DNA of 64,000 bases from Neodontobutis hainanensis (Eukaryota; Chordata; Actinopteri; Gobiiformes; Odontobutidae): positions 7,726,501-7,790,500 of the forward strand of contig JALDNG010000048.1 of NCBI GenBank assembly GCA_024349245.1. Reading direction: 5' to 3'. A model generated the notes under the pieces. The model did no database searches and had not been told where the DNA came from. It saw only the letters and a list, made by a program, of their open reading frames with translations. The position numbers and the translations under genes were made by a program. Positions 43,701 to 56,000 of the stretch are shown here, in pieces; positions within the stretch are counted from its first letter, which is position 1, and each line of letters opens with the position of its first letter.

Positions 43701-46700
43701 CCCACTCACCATCATGAACAGCACTGTGGACACAGTGGAGTCATTCAGGTTCCTGGGCACTACCATCTCTCAGGACCTGAAGTGGGACAATCACATTGAC
43801 TCCAATGTGAAAAAGGCTCAGCAGAGACTGTACTTCCTTCGTCAGCTGAGGAAGTTCAACCTGCCACAGGAGCTGCTGATTCAGTTCTACTCGGCTGTCA
43901 TTGAGTCTGTTTTGTGTAATTCCATCACTGACTGGTTTGGTTCAGCTACCAAATCAGACATCAGGAGACTGCAACGTACAATCCAAACTGCAGAGAGGAT
44001 TATTAGTGTACATTTGTCATCCCTACAGGACCTGTACTCTTCCAGAGTGAGGAAGAGAGCGGGTAAAATCATCACAGACTCCACTCACCCCGGACACTTC
44101 CTGTTTGAACTGTTACCGTCAGGATGCCGTCTCCGATCCCAGGCCACTAGAACATCTAGGCATAGGAACAGTTTCTTCCCACAGGCCATTTCCCTCTTGA
44201 ACAGTTAGCCCACACCCCCACACCCCCAAGGCAAATGCCTGAAAGTGCAATTACTCCCACTGTATAGTGCAATATCCCCTAAACTCAGGGGATTATTTAT
44301 ATTATTTATATTTATTCCTCCACCCAAATACTGGAACTTTTACTTTTTGGATACTGACTTTTTTATTTTTTTATTTTTTTATTACTGTGTTGTATTTGTA
44401 TTGTTTATGTGCACTGGAAGCTTCAGCACCAAAACAAATTCCTTGTATGTGAAAGTGCAATTGGCAATTAAGCTCTTTCTGATTCTGATTCTGATTCTGA
44501 ATACGGCACGGTGTGCCAGCAGGTTGGCGCATGGGAAGTGTGCTTAGTCTGCGTGCATGTGACGGTGATGCTAGTTGTGTAAAACTTTGCCGTGCAATGA
44601 ATAAAGTTGTATGACCCATAAACGTTGTGTTTACTTTGAGTAACACATACTGTCGTTGTGTCCTTGGGCAAGACACTTAACCCACCTTGCATCCAGTGTC
44701 CGTAGCACTGGTCTATGAATGTGTGTGACTGTAACGTTGTGTTTGGTCGTGGTCGGGAAGTCTGTGAGCACTGTGTAGTTGCAGCTCTGTCTGCCCCAGG
44801 TGTGAATGGGGTGAATGGAAACACGATGTAGAAATGTATGCCATTTAGCGTAACAGTTATTTTAAGATGATCAAAATTCTCTTACCGAGTCTGTCTTGAA
44901 CTCTGATTGGCTCCATCATATTAGCTGGATCTGACTCCCCAGCAGCATTTACAGCCATAACTCTAAATCGATATAGAGCCTCAACCAGGTTGATAACCTT
45001 AAACTTAGTCTCTTGACAAGAGTCTGGAGTATGGTTCACCTAAAGAAAAAAACAAGACAAGGTGTTCAAGGGAAGATAAATAGGGAGTGTAAAATTATCA
45101 TCTTATTTGTCCTATTTGTTTTTGTGAGTTGGATTAGTCCATTACCTTCTGCCACTCCTCCTCTCCAGCTTTCTGGAACTCCAGAAGATATCCGAAGATC
45201 TTTCCTCGGCCGGTGTCAGTGGGTGGCTCCCAGGACAAACTGACAGACTCTTTGCTGAAATCAATGCAGTGAAGGTTCACGGGAGGCCCAGGTTTTACTG
45301 TGGGGTAGGACAAAAACGTAATTGTGTGACTTCACAACAGATATTTTAAGAAACCAAAATGTTTTGTTGAGAGGTCAATTTACCAATGGGATCTTTGGCA
45401 AAGACTGGTTTGGAAGGTGGGCTGGGGTCTCCGGCTCCCACCTCATTCTCAGCACTGACTCTGAACTCGTACTCACAGCCTTGCAGCAGTTCTGTCACCC
45501 AGTACTCAACCTTTGGATGGATCTTCTCTGAGTTGCAACGAACCCACCTGAAGACAAATCAAACATTGTTTTGTGAGATTTTAATCCATCTAAGATGTTA
45601 TAGTATTTCTTTCATGTTTAAGTTTGAATAAATCTTAATTTTCAGTCTGGGTACCTGTTGGCCATGGTCTCCTTTCTCTCCACGATGTAGCCTGTGATTG
45701 GTTTTCCTCCATCTGCAGGAGGCTCCCAGCTGATGAGAGCTGTGTCGTGGTAAACTTCCTTCACTGTGGGCTGTTTGGGGGCATCAGGAACTTCTACAAT
45801 GAAAACAGGTAAGATACTTGTCAGATACTGTTGAAAATGTCTAAGAAACAGACATCAGGAACCCTATCTGGTTTTGTGGACTCACTGAAAATGTCCCTGG
45901 CCTTGGACTCAGCGGACAACAGAGGCTCACTGATGCCGTAGATGTTCTGAGCCATGATCCTGATGATGTACTCACGGCCTTCAATCAGCTTAGGCACCTG
46001 TTGTGAAATCAAGTTATTTATCAGATACTTTGACACCTGTATTTTTGAACCAGGACCAGTCTGTCACTCCTAGGAAAATATGTCCCATAATCATAATCAA
46101 CAATTGGCTAGTTTGACAGTTTATTAGTTAGTTTACAAGTGTTATTAAATGTGAGATGTTGCACAGAGGATGTGTCAGTGCTTACTCTGCAAGTGGTTCT
46201 AGTACAAGATGAGGTGACAGGCATCCACAAGTCTCTGTTGGTGTCTCGCTTCTCAATGATGTAGTTGGAGACAGCGCAACCACCATCATCCAGGGGAGGG
46301 TTCCAGGAAATTATCATGTAGTTTCTGTAGACCTCATTGAACAAAACAGGACCCTCTGGAGGCTGAGGACGGTCTGAGGATAGGAAAAGATTAGGTAATA
46401 ATCTATTATGTAACAATACACACTATTTGAAGACACACCCATTCAAATGTAAAATTTCAGGGTCTATTTTGCAACTTACCAACAACAATAATGGTGCAAA
46501 TTCCGGTGCGTGTGCCAGCAGTGTTTTCGACAATGACAGAGTAACAGCCGCTGTGCTCTCTCTTGGCTTTGCTGATGTTGAGGCTGAGGTGACGGGCAGT
46601 GCTGTGGAGGCTTATCTCCTCATCCTCCTTGAGCTCTTCGTCATTCTTCTTCCAGACAATAGTAGGAGCTGGTTTACCGCTGTAGCGACCGGAGAGTGTG

Positions 46701-48326
46701 CACATGTCGCCCACCTTCACCATTATCTTCTCCCTGATGTCCATTGCCAGAGTGGGGGGCTCTGCATATGGGTAAAGAGGATAGTGTTTTTATGTGAATG
46801 AAAAAGTGTCATGTAATTCATATTTCTTATTGTCATGGAATGTCTACAGCACAAGGAATTTAATCATTACTGAATGACGAGACACTTACCGAGTTCATCC
46901 TTGCACTGCACAGGTTTGGTGGCAAAGGATGCTTTTCCCTGTCCCACCTGGTTGATAGCAGAAACTCTGAACTCGTGGCTCGAACCTTCCTTGAGTCCAG
47001 TCAGCGTGAACTTCCTGTCCATCAGTTTAGTGTCTCCGCCAACACGCACAAAGTTGTCCCGTCCAACCATGCGAGACTCGAGAATGTACTCAGTCACCTC
47101 AGCACCACCGTCATATTTTGGTGGTCTCCATGCTACTGAAATGGAGTCTTTGGTGACAGCAGTGATGATCAGATCCTCGGGACGCTCTGGGATAGCTAGA
47201 AAAGATGATAAAATGTATATATTAATGTATTATAGCTTAACCTTCTGTTTTACTAAAGCACCTAATTTATACACTGTGTGACATACAGATAGGATCCTTG
47301 ATCATGACCATCTTCTCAATCTCAGTGAAGGGTCCCATGCCGATGATGTTCTCTGCTGCAATCCTGAAAAAGTAGCCTTTGCCGTCATTGAGCCCCTGCA
47401 CCACAGCGTTGTTCCTTGTCACTGTGTAGGACACTGATGTCCAGCCCATGCGATCGGACTCCCTCTTTTCAATGATGTAGTTGGTAATGGCTGAGCCACC
47501 ATCATCTTCTGGGAAGTACCACATCAGTTTGCACGAGTCGTTGGTCAGGTTTTCACCAGTGAAGGGAAGTCCAACAGGTCCAGGCACATCTGAAGGAAAC
47601 AAAAAATCTTAATAAGCATTTCAGATGAGTTTCCTCATAAATTGCTGTTTTATAAAGGGAAAAATAGATTAAGGGGTGGTCTGTGACTCACCCAGAACCT
47701 CCACAATGACGGCCTTCCTCCTCTCTCCACCCTCGTTCTTGGCACTCAGAGTGTAGATACCCTGGTGCTGGCGTTTGCAGCTCTTGATGACCAGTGAGTT
47801 GGAGATTCCTGTCGTCTCCACCACGGCCTCTTTAGGCACCTCGGCGTCATCTCTAAACCATGAGATCTGAGGAGCAGGTTTACCGGACACATAGGCAATG
47901 ATACGGATGGTGCCGCCAGCGTGGACAACAATCTTTTCCTTCACTGAAGCGTCCAGGTCCATCTCAGGAGGAACTGGATAAGAACAGCACAGAATTAATA
48001 TTACATGTTTATAATTTAGAAACATTCAGAACATCCAGCACAAATACTACTTTTCTCTAGTCTCCCTGTCTACCTGAATTTTTTTATTTTTGGGGATTAA
48101 CTTGAGTCTTACTTGTCCTATCCTTGGTTTCGATGAGCTCTGAAACAAATCCTGGGTTGCCAACTCCAGCTGTGTTCACTGCCTTGACTCTGAACTGGTA
48201 CAGGCCTCCCTCTTTCAAGGCGTCCACAACAAATTTAGTGCCTCGAATCTCAGTGTCTTTAGCCTGTAGAAAATAATTGATGTGATCCATTCAAAATATT
48301 TATCTAATGTCTTAAACATATTGTAA

Positions 48327-48361
<35 letters not shown>

Positions 48362-50000
48362 TATATGTAGTTGCATATGTACATTACCTTCTTCCAACCA
48401 TCCTCCTCTGCCCCTGGTTCCTTCACCTCCTCTTCCTCGCTTAGCAGAAGTTTCCTCTGAGATTTTTTCATTTCTTCATCCTTGTTCACCTCCTTATACT
48501 CCACAATGTATCCTGTGACTTTTGAACCTCCATCCACTGAGGGAGGAATCCATTCAAGCTCCACAGTGGATCTGGTCCAGTCGGTCACCTTTGGTGTGGG
48601 GGGACCTGGGGGCTCTGCAAACAAGCACAATGTACACAATGTTAGTTCAGTATTTTTCCTCAGTGTAATATAAAAACAGTTACCCGTACAAAACCTTTTA
48701 GAAAATGTAAATTTTTATTTCTCTAATATTTTTCTTACTGATTGGATCTCTGCAGAGGATGGGATCAGAGGGCATGCTGGGCAATCCACAGCCTGCAGCA
48801 TTGACAGCAATGACTCTGAACTGATACAAGGCACCCTCCTGCAGGCCAGTTACATCCCAGTTGTTGCCCAGAGGCAAGGCCCGGATTGGCTCACGTGTCA
48901 CACGAGCCCAACGCTTAGAGGTAGTCTCCTTCTTCTCAACAAAGTACCCAGTAATGGGTGAGCCACCGTCGTATTTGGGCTCATCCCAGTTTACAGTCAT
49001 CGACTCTACACAGACTTCTGTTACCGTTGGCTTCTCACACTGACCAGGGACAGCTGCAAAAGAGTGCACTGAGCAGTTAATTCACCTTAGTCACACTGTA
49101 AAAACTGTATATTAACTACATTTAAGTGTATATTGCTGGGCTTGATGTTAAATAATAAAACACAAAAAGCTTGTGTAAATGACTGAATCTAGACTTACTG
49201 AAGAGATTTCTGGCCTTCTCTGGTTCACTGACCAGAGGAGGTCCAACTCCAAACTTGTTCTGGGCCATAACTCTGAATTCATACTCGTGGTTCTCAGTGA
49301 GACGAGTGACTACATAGACACACTCCTTGGGGTCATTAGAGACATGGACCCAGGATTTTCTGTTTTCCTCACGCTTTTCAACCACATAGTTGGTGATCTT
49401 GGAGCCACCGTCATCTGTAGGCGGGTTCCAGGCTAAACCTATCCTCTCTGCAAACACCTCAGTGAACTTGACTGGTCCGACAGGTGGACCAGGAGGCCCT
49501 GCAAAGAATCAAAGGTGAGATGTATTAATTATTGAGGAAATTCAAATGGATGTAACTAAGTTTCAACTAGTGTGTTGTTTTCCTTACCGTATACAGACAC
49601 CTTGATGTCTTTGCTGACTGTTCCAAGGCTATTGCTAGCTGTCAGACAGTAGAGGGCACTGTCGAGCCTGCTGGCCTGCTGGATGAGTAGGGTGCATTTA
49701 TCCTGTGTCACCAGTTTGTTCATGTGCTGGTCGTACTGGATTGGGACCTTCTCCTCGGGTTTGGCCACACTGGCCTTATGCCAGGTGAGAGCCGGGAAAG
49801 GACAACCGGTAACCTTTGCCACAATGCTGACATCACAGCCCTCTTCACCCTCGAGCATCTCACGCATTGCAATGGTGGGAGCACCTGTTAACCAAACACT
49901 GTTAACCAAATACGCACAACAACTCAATAAATAACGACAGATAATAAGGGTGGATAAACAGTATATTACTATATCTATATATATTACTATATCTATATAT

Positions 50001-50068
<68 letters not shown>

Positions 50069-53000
50069 TATATATATCTTATACTTAACCAGCATTAAGA
50101 TTTAACAAAATTAAAGTATTTGTCTAGCATGATGTCTGTGACTTACATGTCTGGTCCTTGATGACCAATGGGCCGACAGTAGCAGAGGGGCGACTAGGAC
50201 CGGCAGCATTCACAGCTTTTACTCTGAACTCATATTCTACACCCTTTCAACAGAAAACACAACAAAATTAATAAAGTTAGAAATAAAGTTAGGGTGGAAA
50301 TTGATTAACCCTATGTAGTTTTATATTACAATATGATTTATGTTTTGAATTTGTAAAAAATTTAGCAGCACTGTGTTTTCTAAAGTGAACTGAACTCACC
50401 TCCTTCAGGTCCTCCACAATAAAGGTAAGCTCCTCCACATCTCTCTTGTTGCACTGCTTCCATGTCTCCTTCTCCTTACCACTGGTGTCCCAGCTCAGGC
50501 GCTCGATAATGTAATGCTTTACTGGAGAACCACCATTGTTTTTAGGGGCCTCCCAACTCAGAGTGACAGTGTCCTTTGTCACCAGGTTTACCTGGAGTTT
50601 GGTGGGAGGATCGGGCGGGTCTGGACAAATAGTTAACAACATAGTAATTGTTTGTTATGCTGGTTTGTTTGAGCTGGATTGATAGTTGGTGCGCACTTAC
50701 AAATGGGATCTCTGGCTCTGGCTGGTTCAGTGGTCACAGTAAATGAACTGAATCCCAATCTGTTCTCAGCTCTCACCCTGAACAAGTAGTCCTGACCCTC
50801 CAGCAGACCTGGGACCACAAAGGCCTGGCTAGCACAGGTTGCATTCACCTGATTTAAAGACATTACAATGTGACAATTTGTTAATCCAAAGAGTAACATC
50901 TTTTTTTTCAAACTGACAAGTGAGTAGGACTTACCTTGGTCCAAGCTTTGTCAATCAAAGATTTCTTCTCAATGAAGTAGCTCTTGATTCTCTCTCCTCC
51001 ATCGGTGTCAGGCAGCTTCCAGATGAGCCTCATGGTCGATCTGGTGATATCGGTAACTCTCAGGTCCTTTGGAGGTCCAGGAACATCTATGCCCAAATAG
51101 AAATTGAATTTAGAAAACACACAAAATGTTTTGTTGGGAACAAAAATGATGAAGAAATAAAGTTGATGCCAGACATACCAAGGACAATAACTCTGACATT
51201 GACATGTTTTTGTCCAGACTTGTTTTTGGCTGTGATAGTGTAGCGTCCTGAGTGTGACCTCAAACTGACGGGTATGGTCACAACAGAAGTGGTGTCTGTA
51301 GACTCAACCTAAACACACCACCATAGTTTCAATATTAGAACAAAACTTACACTAATGCAAAACAGCAAAATGGTTAAATGAGAACTGACCTCAGAGTCAA
51401 CAGGAAGTGTGTGCAGCTTGTTCTTCTTGTGTGATTTGGCCTTTCCAGTGAAATCCCATGTCACTTTGGGATCAGGGCGACCTTTAATGGTGGCAGGGAT
51501 CCTGATTGGATCGCCAGCACGAATACAAAGGAGGTCTTCAAGCAACACGTCAATGCTAATGAAAGGAGGAACTACGGAAAGAAGACAAAAAAAAGAATAA
51601 ATTACCCATTAAAATTACTTCAACTGCACTATTAATTAATGCGAATTAACATGTACATTAAGACCTTATTAAATACATGGCAAAAGCAGGTAAGCACATT
51701 TTATTAGGATAAAAAAAAAACAACACACAAAATATTTTAATATTCATTTTATTTCTGAAAAAATAATCTGACTTACGCTGTACGTCCTCAATCAGGACTT
51801 CATCGGTACGTGGGCTTGGGTCAGACTCGCCAAAGTCATTGACGGCAATAATCCGGAAGCGGTAGCGTTTCATCTCACGGAGGCTGGGCATGGTGAACTC
51901 AGTGGTGGGGTGCAGTGAGTCGGAATCATTTACTCTAACCCAGACTGAAGAGCCTTCCTCCTGGATCTGAATAATATAGCCCTTAATAGGACTTCCACCA
52001 TCATTCTCTGGGGGCTTCCATGCCAATGTCACACTGTGCTTATTCTTATCAACAACTTCGGGAGCGGCAGGCATGCTTGGAGGAGCTGCAGTGGGGGAAA
52101 ATTATATCTTTCAGATACTGCGATATCTTATGTACGCAATATTTTGTCATATAAGCACATTTAAGTTGCATACTTATATTTTTCTAATATTTATATTTTC
52201 CTAAAGAGTGTTTGATACTCACTGATTGGATCGACAGCAAAGGCAGAGTCAGATGGTGCACTAAATGGACCAGTTCCTGCGCTGTTGCTTGCTGCAACTC
52301 TGAATTCATACTCTGTGCCTTCAAACAGACGAGTTACCTGGAAGACAGAAAAGGAAAACATAAATTATATGTCACTACACTTATGGCTCTTTAAATAATC
52401 TTTGTATAAATGTTTATCTCTCACCAATAAGGTCCACATTGTTCTAAAATGTCATTCTTGTTAATTCTGTAATATATGTATGCTGCAGTATCTCACCTGG
52501 TACTCCCATCCCTTTGTGCCTTTCTTGGTGACAGGCACCTTGTTCACTTTGGCCCAATAGGCAGTGCCCTTCTCCCTCTTTTCCAGCCAGTAGCCAGTTA
52601 TCATGGAGCCACCAGTGTCTCGGGGAGGCTCCCATGTCAGAGTCATGGATGTCTTGGAATACTCTGCAATGTTTGGTTTCTCTGGAGGGCCGGGAAGGCC
52701 AAACGGGTCAGTGATCTTGACGTCCTTAGTGCAACATGGGTCAGATATACCATAACGATTTTCAGCTTTGACCCTGAACATGTAGGTTTTGTTGGTCTCA
52801 AGGTTCCACGCCTATCAAAGAGAACAGAATTGATTTACAGTTTATATTTAGTCATACATATTTTATTCACCTCCACCGATACCTCATCTCTTCTGAAAGA
52901 TGGCAGAATAAGTACGTACCCAAAATTTCCTCTCAATGATGCTGTTGGTGACCACCTCCCACTGTGGCTCAGGTGGTGCTTCCTGTCCCTCCTCAAGTTC

Positions 53001-56000
53001 TGGTGCTTCAGTCACAACCTCCTTCTTCTCAACAATATAGTTAGTCAGTTCACTACCACCGTCATCCAATGGTGCGTCCCAGTGGAGGAAACAGGCCTCA
53101 GCCTTAATGTTGGTCACTGCTATATTCCTAGGTGGCAAAGGACGGTCTGGGGAAGAAGCACAAGTAAAGTTAAGCCTCTTTCTTCTATGTAGCACACGAC
53201 AGTTCAAGCAATTTAAAAGAAAAAAAAGCTTTTACAAAAGATTTAGGACTTAAATGGAATACTAATTAGTATTAGTAGTATTGTGAACTTACCGAGCACC
53301 ATGACGTAGGTGGTGTGATGCGCTGAGCCCATGTTGTTGGAGGCTGTCACAGTGAAGGTGCCTCTGTCTTTTCTGTTTGCAGATGGGATGGACAGCGTTG
53401 TCTTGCAGTTCAGCCTGCCAGTCACCACTGTCTCTAACAGAAGCGTCTCAGTGGGTTTGTCAATCAGCACATCATCCTTAGTCCACTCAACCTTAGGGAT
53501 GGGAAGACCCAAGACGTCAGCAGGGATCTCAATGGGCTCGCCCTTCCTCACTGTGATTGTGTCAGCCTTGAAAATCTTCAGCATGTGGACCTCAGGAGAC
53601 ACTGGGGACAGGAACACAGTGTTGATGTAATTTAAAGAATAAAGGTAAAAAATGTAAAGTATTAATTTATTATGTAACATTAATAAGATTAGTTATTTTA
53701 GCAAGATTTTTAGAAAGAAAAAAATGTGGTGCAGCCTTACCTTCATCATCCTGGATTACTACAGTCAGAGGGATGGATGGCTCACTCTCTCCGATCAGGT
53801 TGGCACACTTGATCCTGAACTCATACATCCAGTCCTCATCCAGGCCTGTGACTGTCATAGTCAAGTCAGGGTAGATCTCTGTGTTACAGGGCTCAAAGGC
53901 CTGCTGATCCTGCCTCTTCTTCTCAATAAAGTATCCGATGACAGGGCTGCCACCGTCGTTGCGAGGCGGCTTCCAGGTCAGAGTGAGGGAGTCCTTAGTC
54001 CTCTCAGTGTAGTGGAACTTCTCTGGGTATGAAGGTGGGCCTGTACATACAGAAATAATTTGTGTCATGTAAGTAAGCTTTTAGTGATCCTTCTGAAGCC
54101 TCAAGTTATACAATACATGTGTGCAGTGCTCATGACAAAGCTAAACTTAACACACAAAAATAGTACGTTTGCATAGCACTGAGGAGACAAGATCTAAGCT
54201 TCAATCAGTCTTTTGTGAAAAAAATGGCCTGTTTCCAATCCTCACCTTGTGGATCCACAGCCTTGATGGGTCCTATTTCAAAGGGTGGGCCCAGACCGTA
54301 CTTGTTTTTGGCAGAGACCCGGAAGTAGTACTCCTGTTCTTCCACAATGCCCACACATTCACACTTGGAGGAGATGGTTTCTACAGGCTGCCTCCATGTG
54401 TGCCTCTTAGCATCTCTGCGCTCCACAACGAAGCCGGTCAGGTCACTGCCTCCATCATCTTTTGGGTCATCCCAGTTTAGGAAAATCATCTTACGGGTGA
54501 CGACAACAGGTTTTAAGTCTGTGACTAGTCCAGGAACATCTGTAGGGGAGAACATTTCACTTTCATTTCTGCAATTTGTAGCTCTTATAAGAAAGCATTG
54601 CTATGGAAACTTGATATTTGACTGGATCCACCTACCCATGACTTCCAGTCTGGTCCAAGCTGATTTAATGCCACTAGGGTTGCAGGCGGAGATTTGGTAT
54701 TTGCCACAGTCCTGCCTCTGAACATTCTGAATGCTGACAATGCTGTTGTTGCCCTCAGTGAGAATCTCAACACGGTCTTTGTCTGGTTTGCCGTCATCCT
54801 TAGTCCAGCTGATGAATGGGTAGGGTTTACCTGTGACTGTAGCCGGCAGACGGAGATGCTCTCCAGCTCTGACGATGAAGGTACTCTTCAAAGCCAGTCC
54901 CAGGTCAATCACTGGGATCTCTGTGCGAATCAGCAAAAGAAAGAGAGAAATTAGCTTGAAATAATCTTTAAAAGCATTCATTAAAGAGCTAATCTTTTTC
55001 GGACCTGCTGGGTTCCTGACAATGACAGACTCAGTCAATCCTGGAGTTCCCTCTCCGGCAGCATTACAAGCAATGACTCTGACCAAATACTTGGCTCCCT
55101 CCCGGACTCCGTAGACTGTGAAATTACGATTCTTACAGGAGCGCTCAGTGGCTCTGGACCATTCCTTTGTGCTAACAATGGCCTAGGTAACATTAATGTC
55201 AAACAGTCAGTCAGTTAGTCAACTGAATTAGATTCAGAGGTTATTGTTGCTTAAGATGATTAAAAGATAAACAGATATACTGACCTTTTCCACATGGTAT
55301 CCCAGAATTTCTCCTCCTCCATTGTCTACAGGTGGGTCCCATTCAACTTCAATGGAGTGGTCAGTAGTCTCTGCTACACGGGCAACAGGAGGTCCAGGAG
55401 GCACTGGAGAGTCATAATGGCAATTGGAGGAAATTTATAATCTGTTATACTAAAATATTGAGAATATTTTTTTCTAAAAAAAATTAACGAGCTTTTATTA
55501 AATAACTCACAGATTGGGGACTGAGCAGTCTTGGGCTCAGAGGGAACACTGTGCTTTCCGGGGCCGGCCTGGTTTTCAGCCGCAACACGGAAGATATATG
55601 TCAGTCCCTCAAGGAGACCTTCCACATTCAAAGCAGTCTCAGGGACAGGGTCCCTAAAAAGCAGGAAAGCAGATATCTTAGTCCAAAAGCCAGAACACAA
55701 TTTTAGACATCAATTAAGTATCTTCAGTTGTAGTGTTTTTTAACCTGTTGACTCGAGCCCAGTGAGAGCAGTTGATCTCACGTTTCTCAACCCAGTAGCC
55801 GACAATGGGGCTGCCGTGGTCGTCGGGCACGTTCCAGGTGACCAACATGCTGGTGGCAGTAACATCATCGATCTGTGGCTTCTCAGGAGCCTCAGGAGGT
55901 TCTGAGGATGGAATAGGGAATACAAGGAAACATTCATTTGGTAAAGCTGATGTTGATGCTAAAATTAGAATCTGAATTAGTTTGGCTTAAATCGTTTATT

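Noticed and set aside
43444..44208. A host gene of 254 codons
   Set aside because: It is the 3' end of a LINE reverse transcriptase with a frameshift after the FADDT motif.
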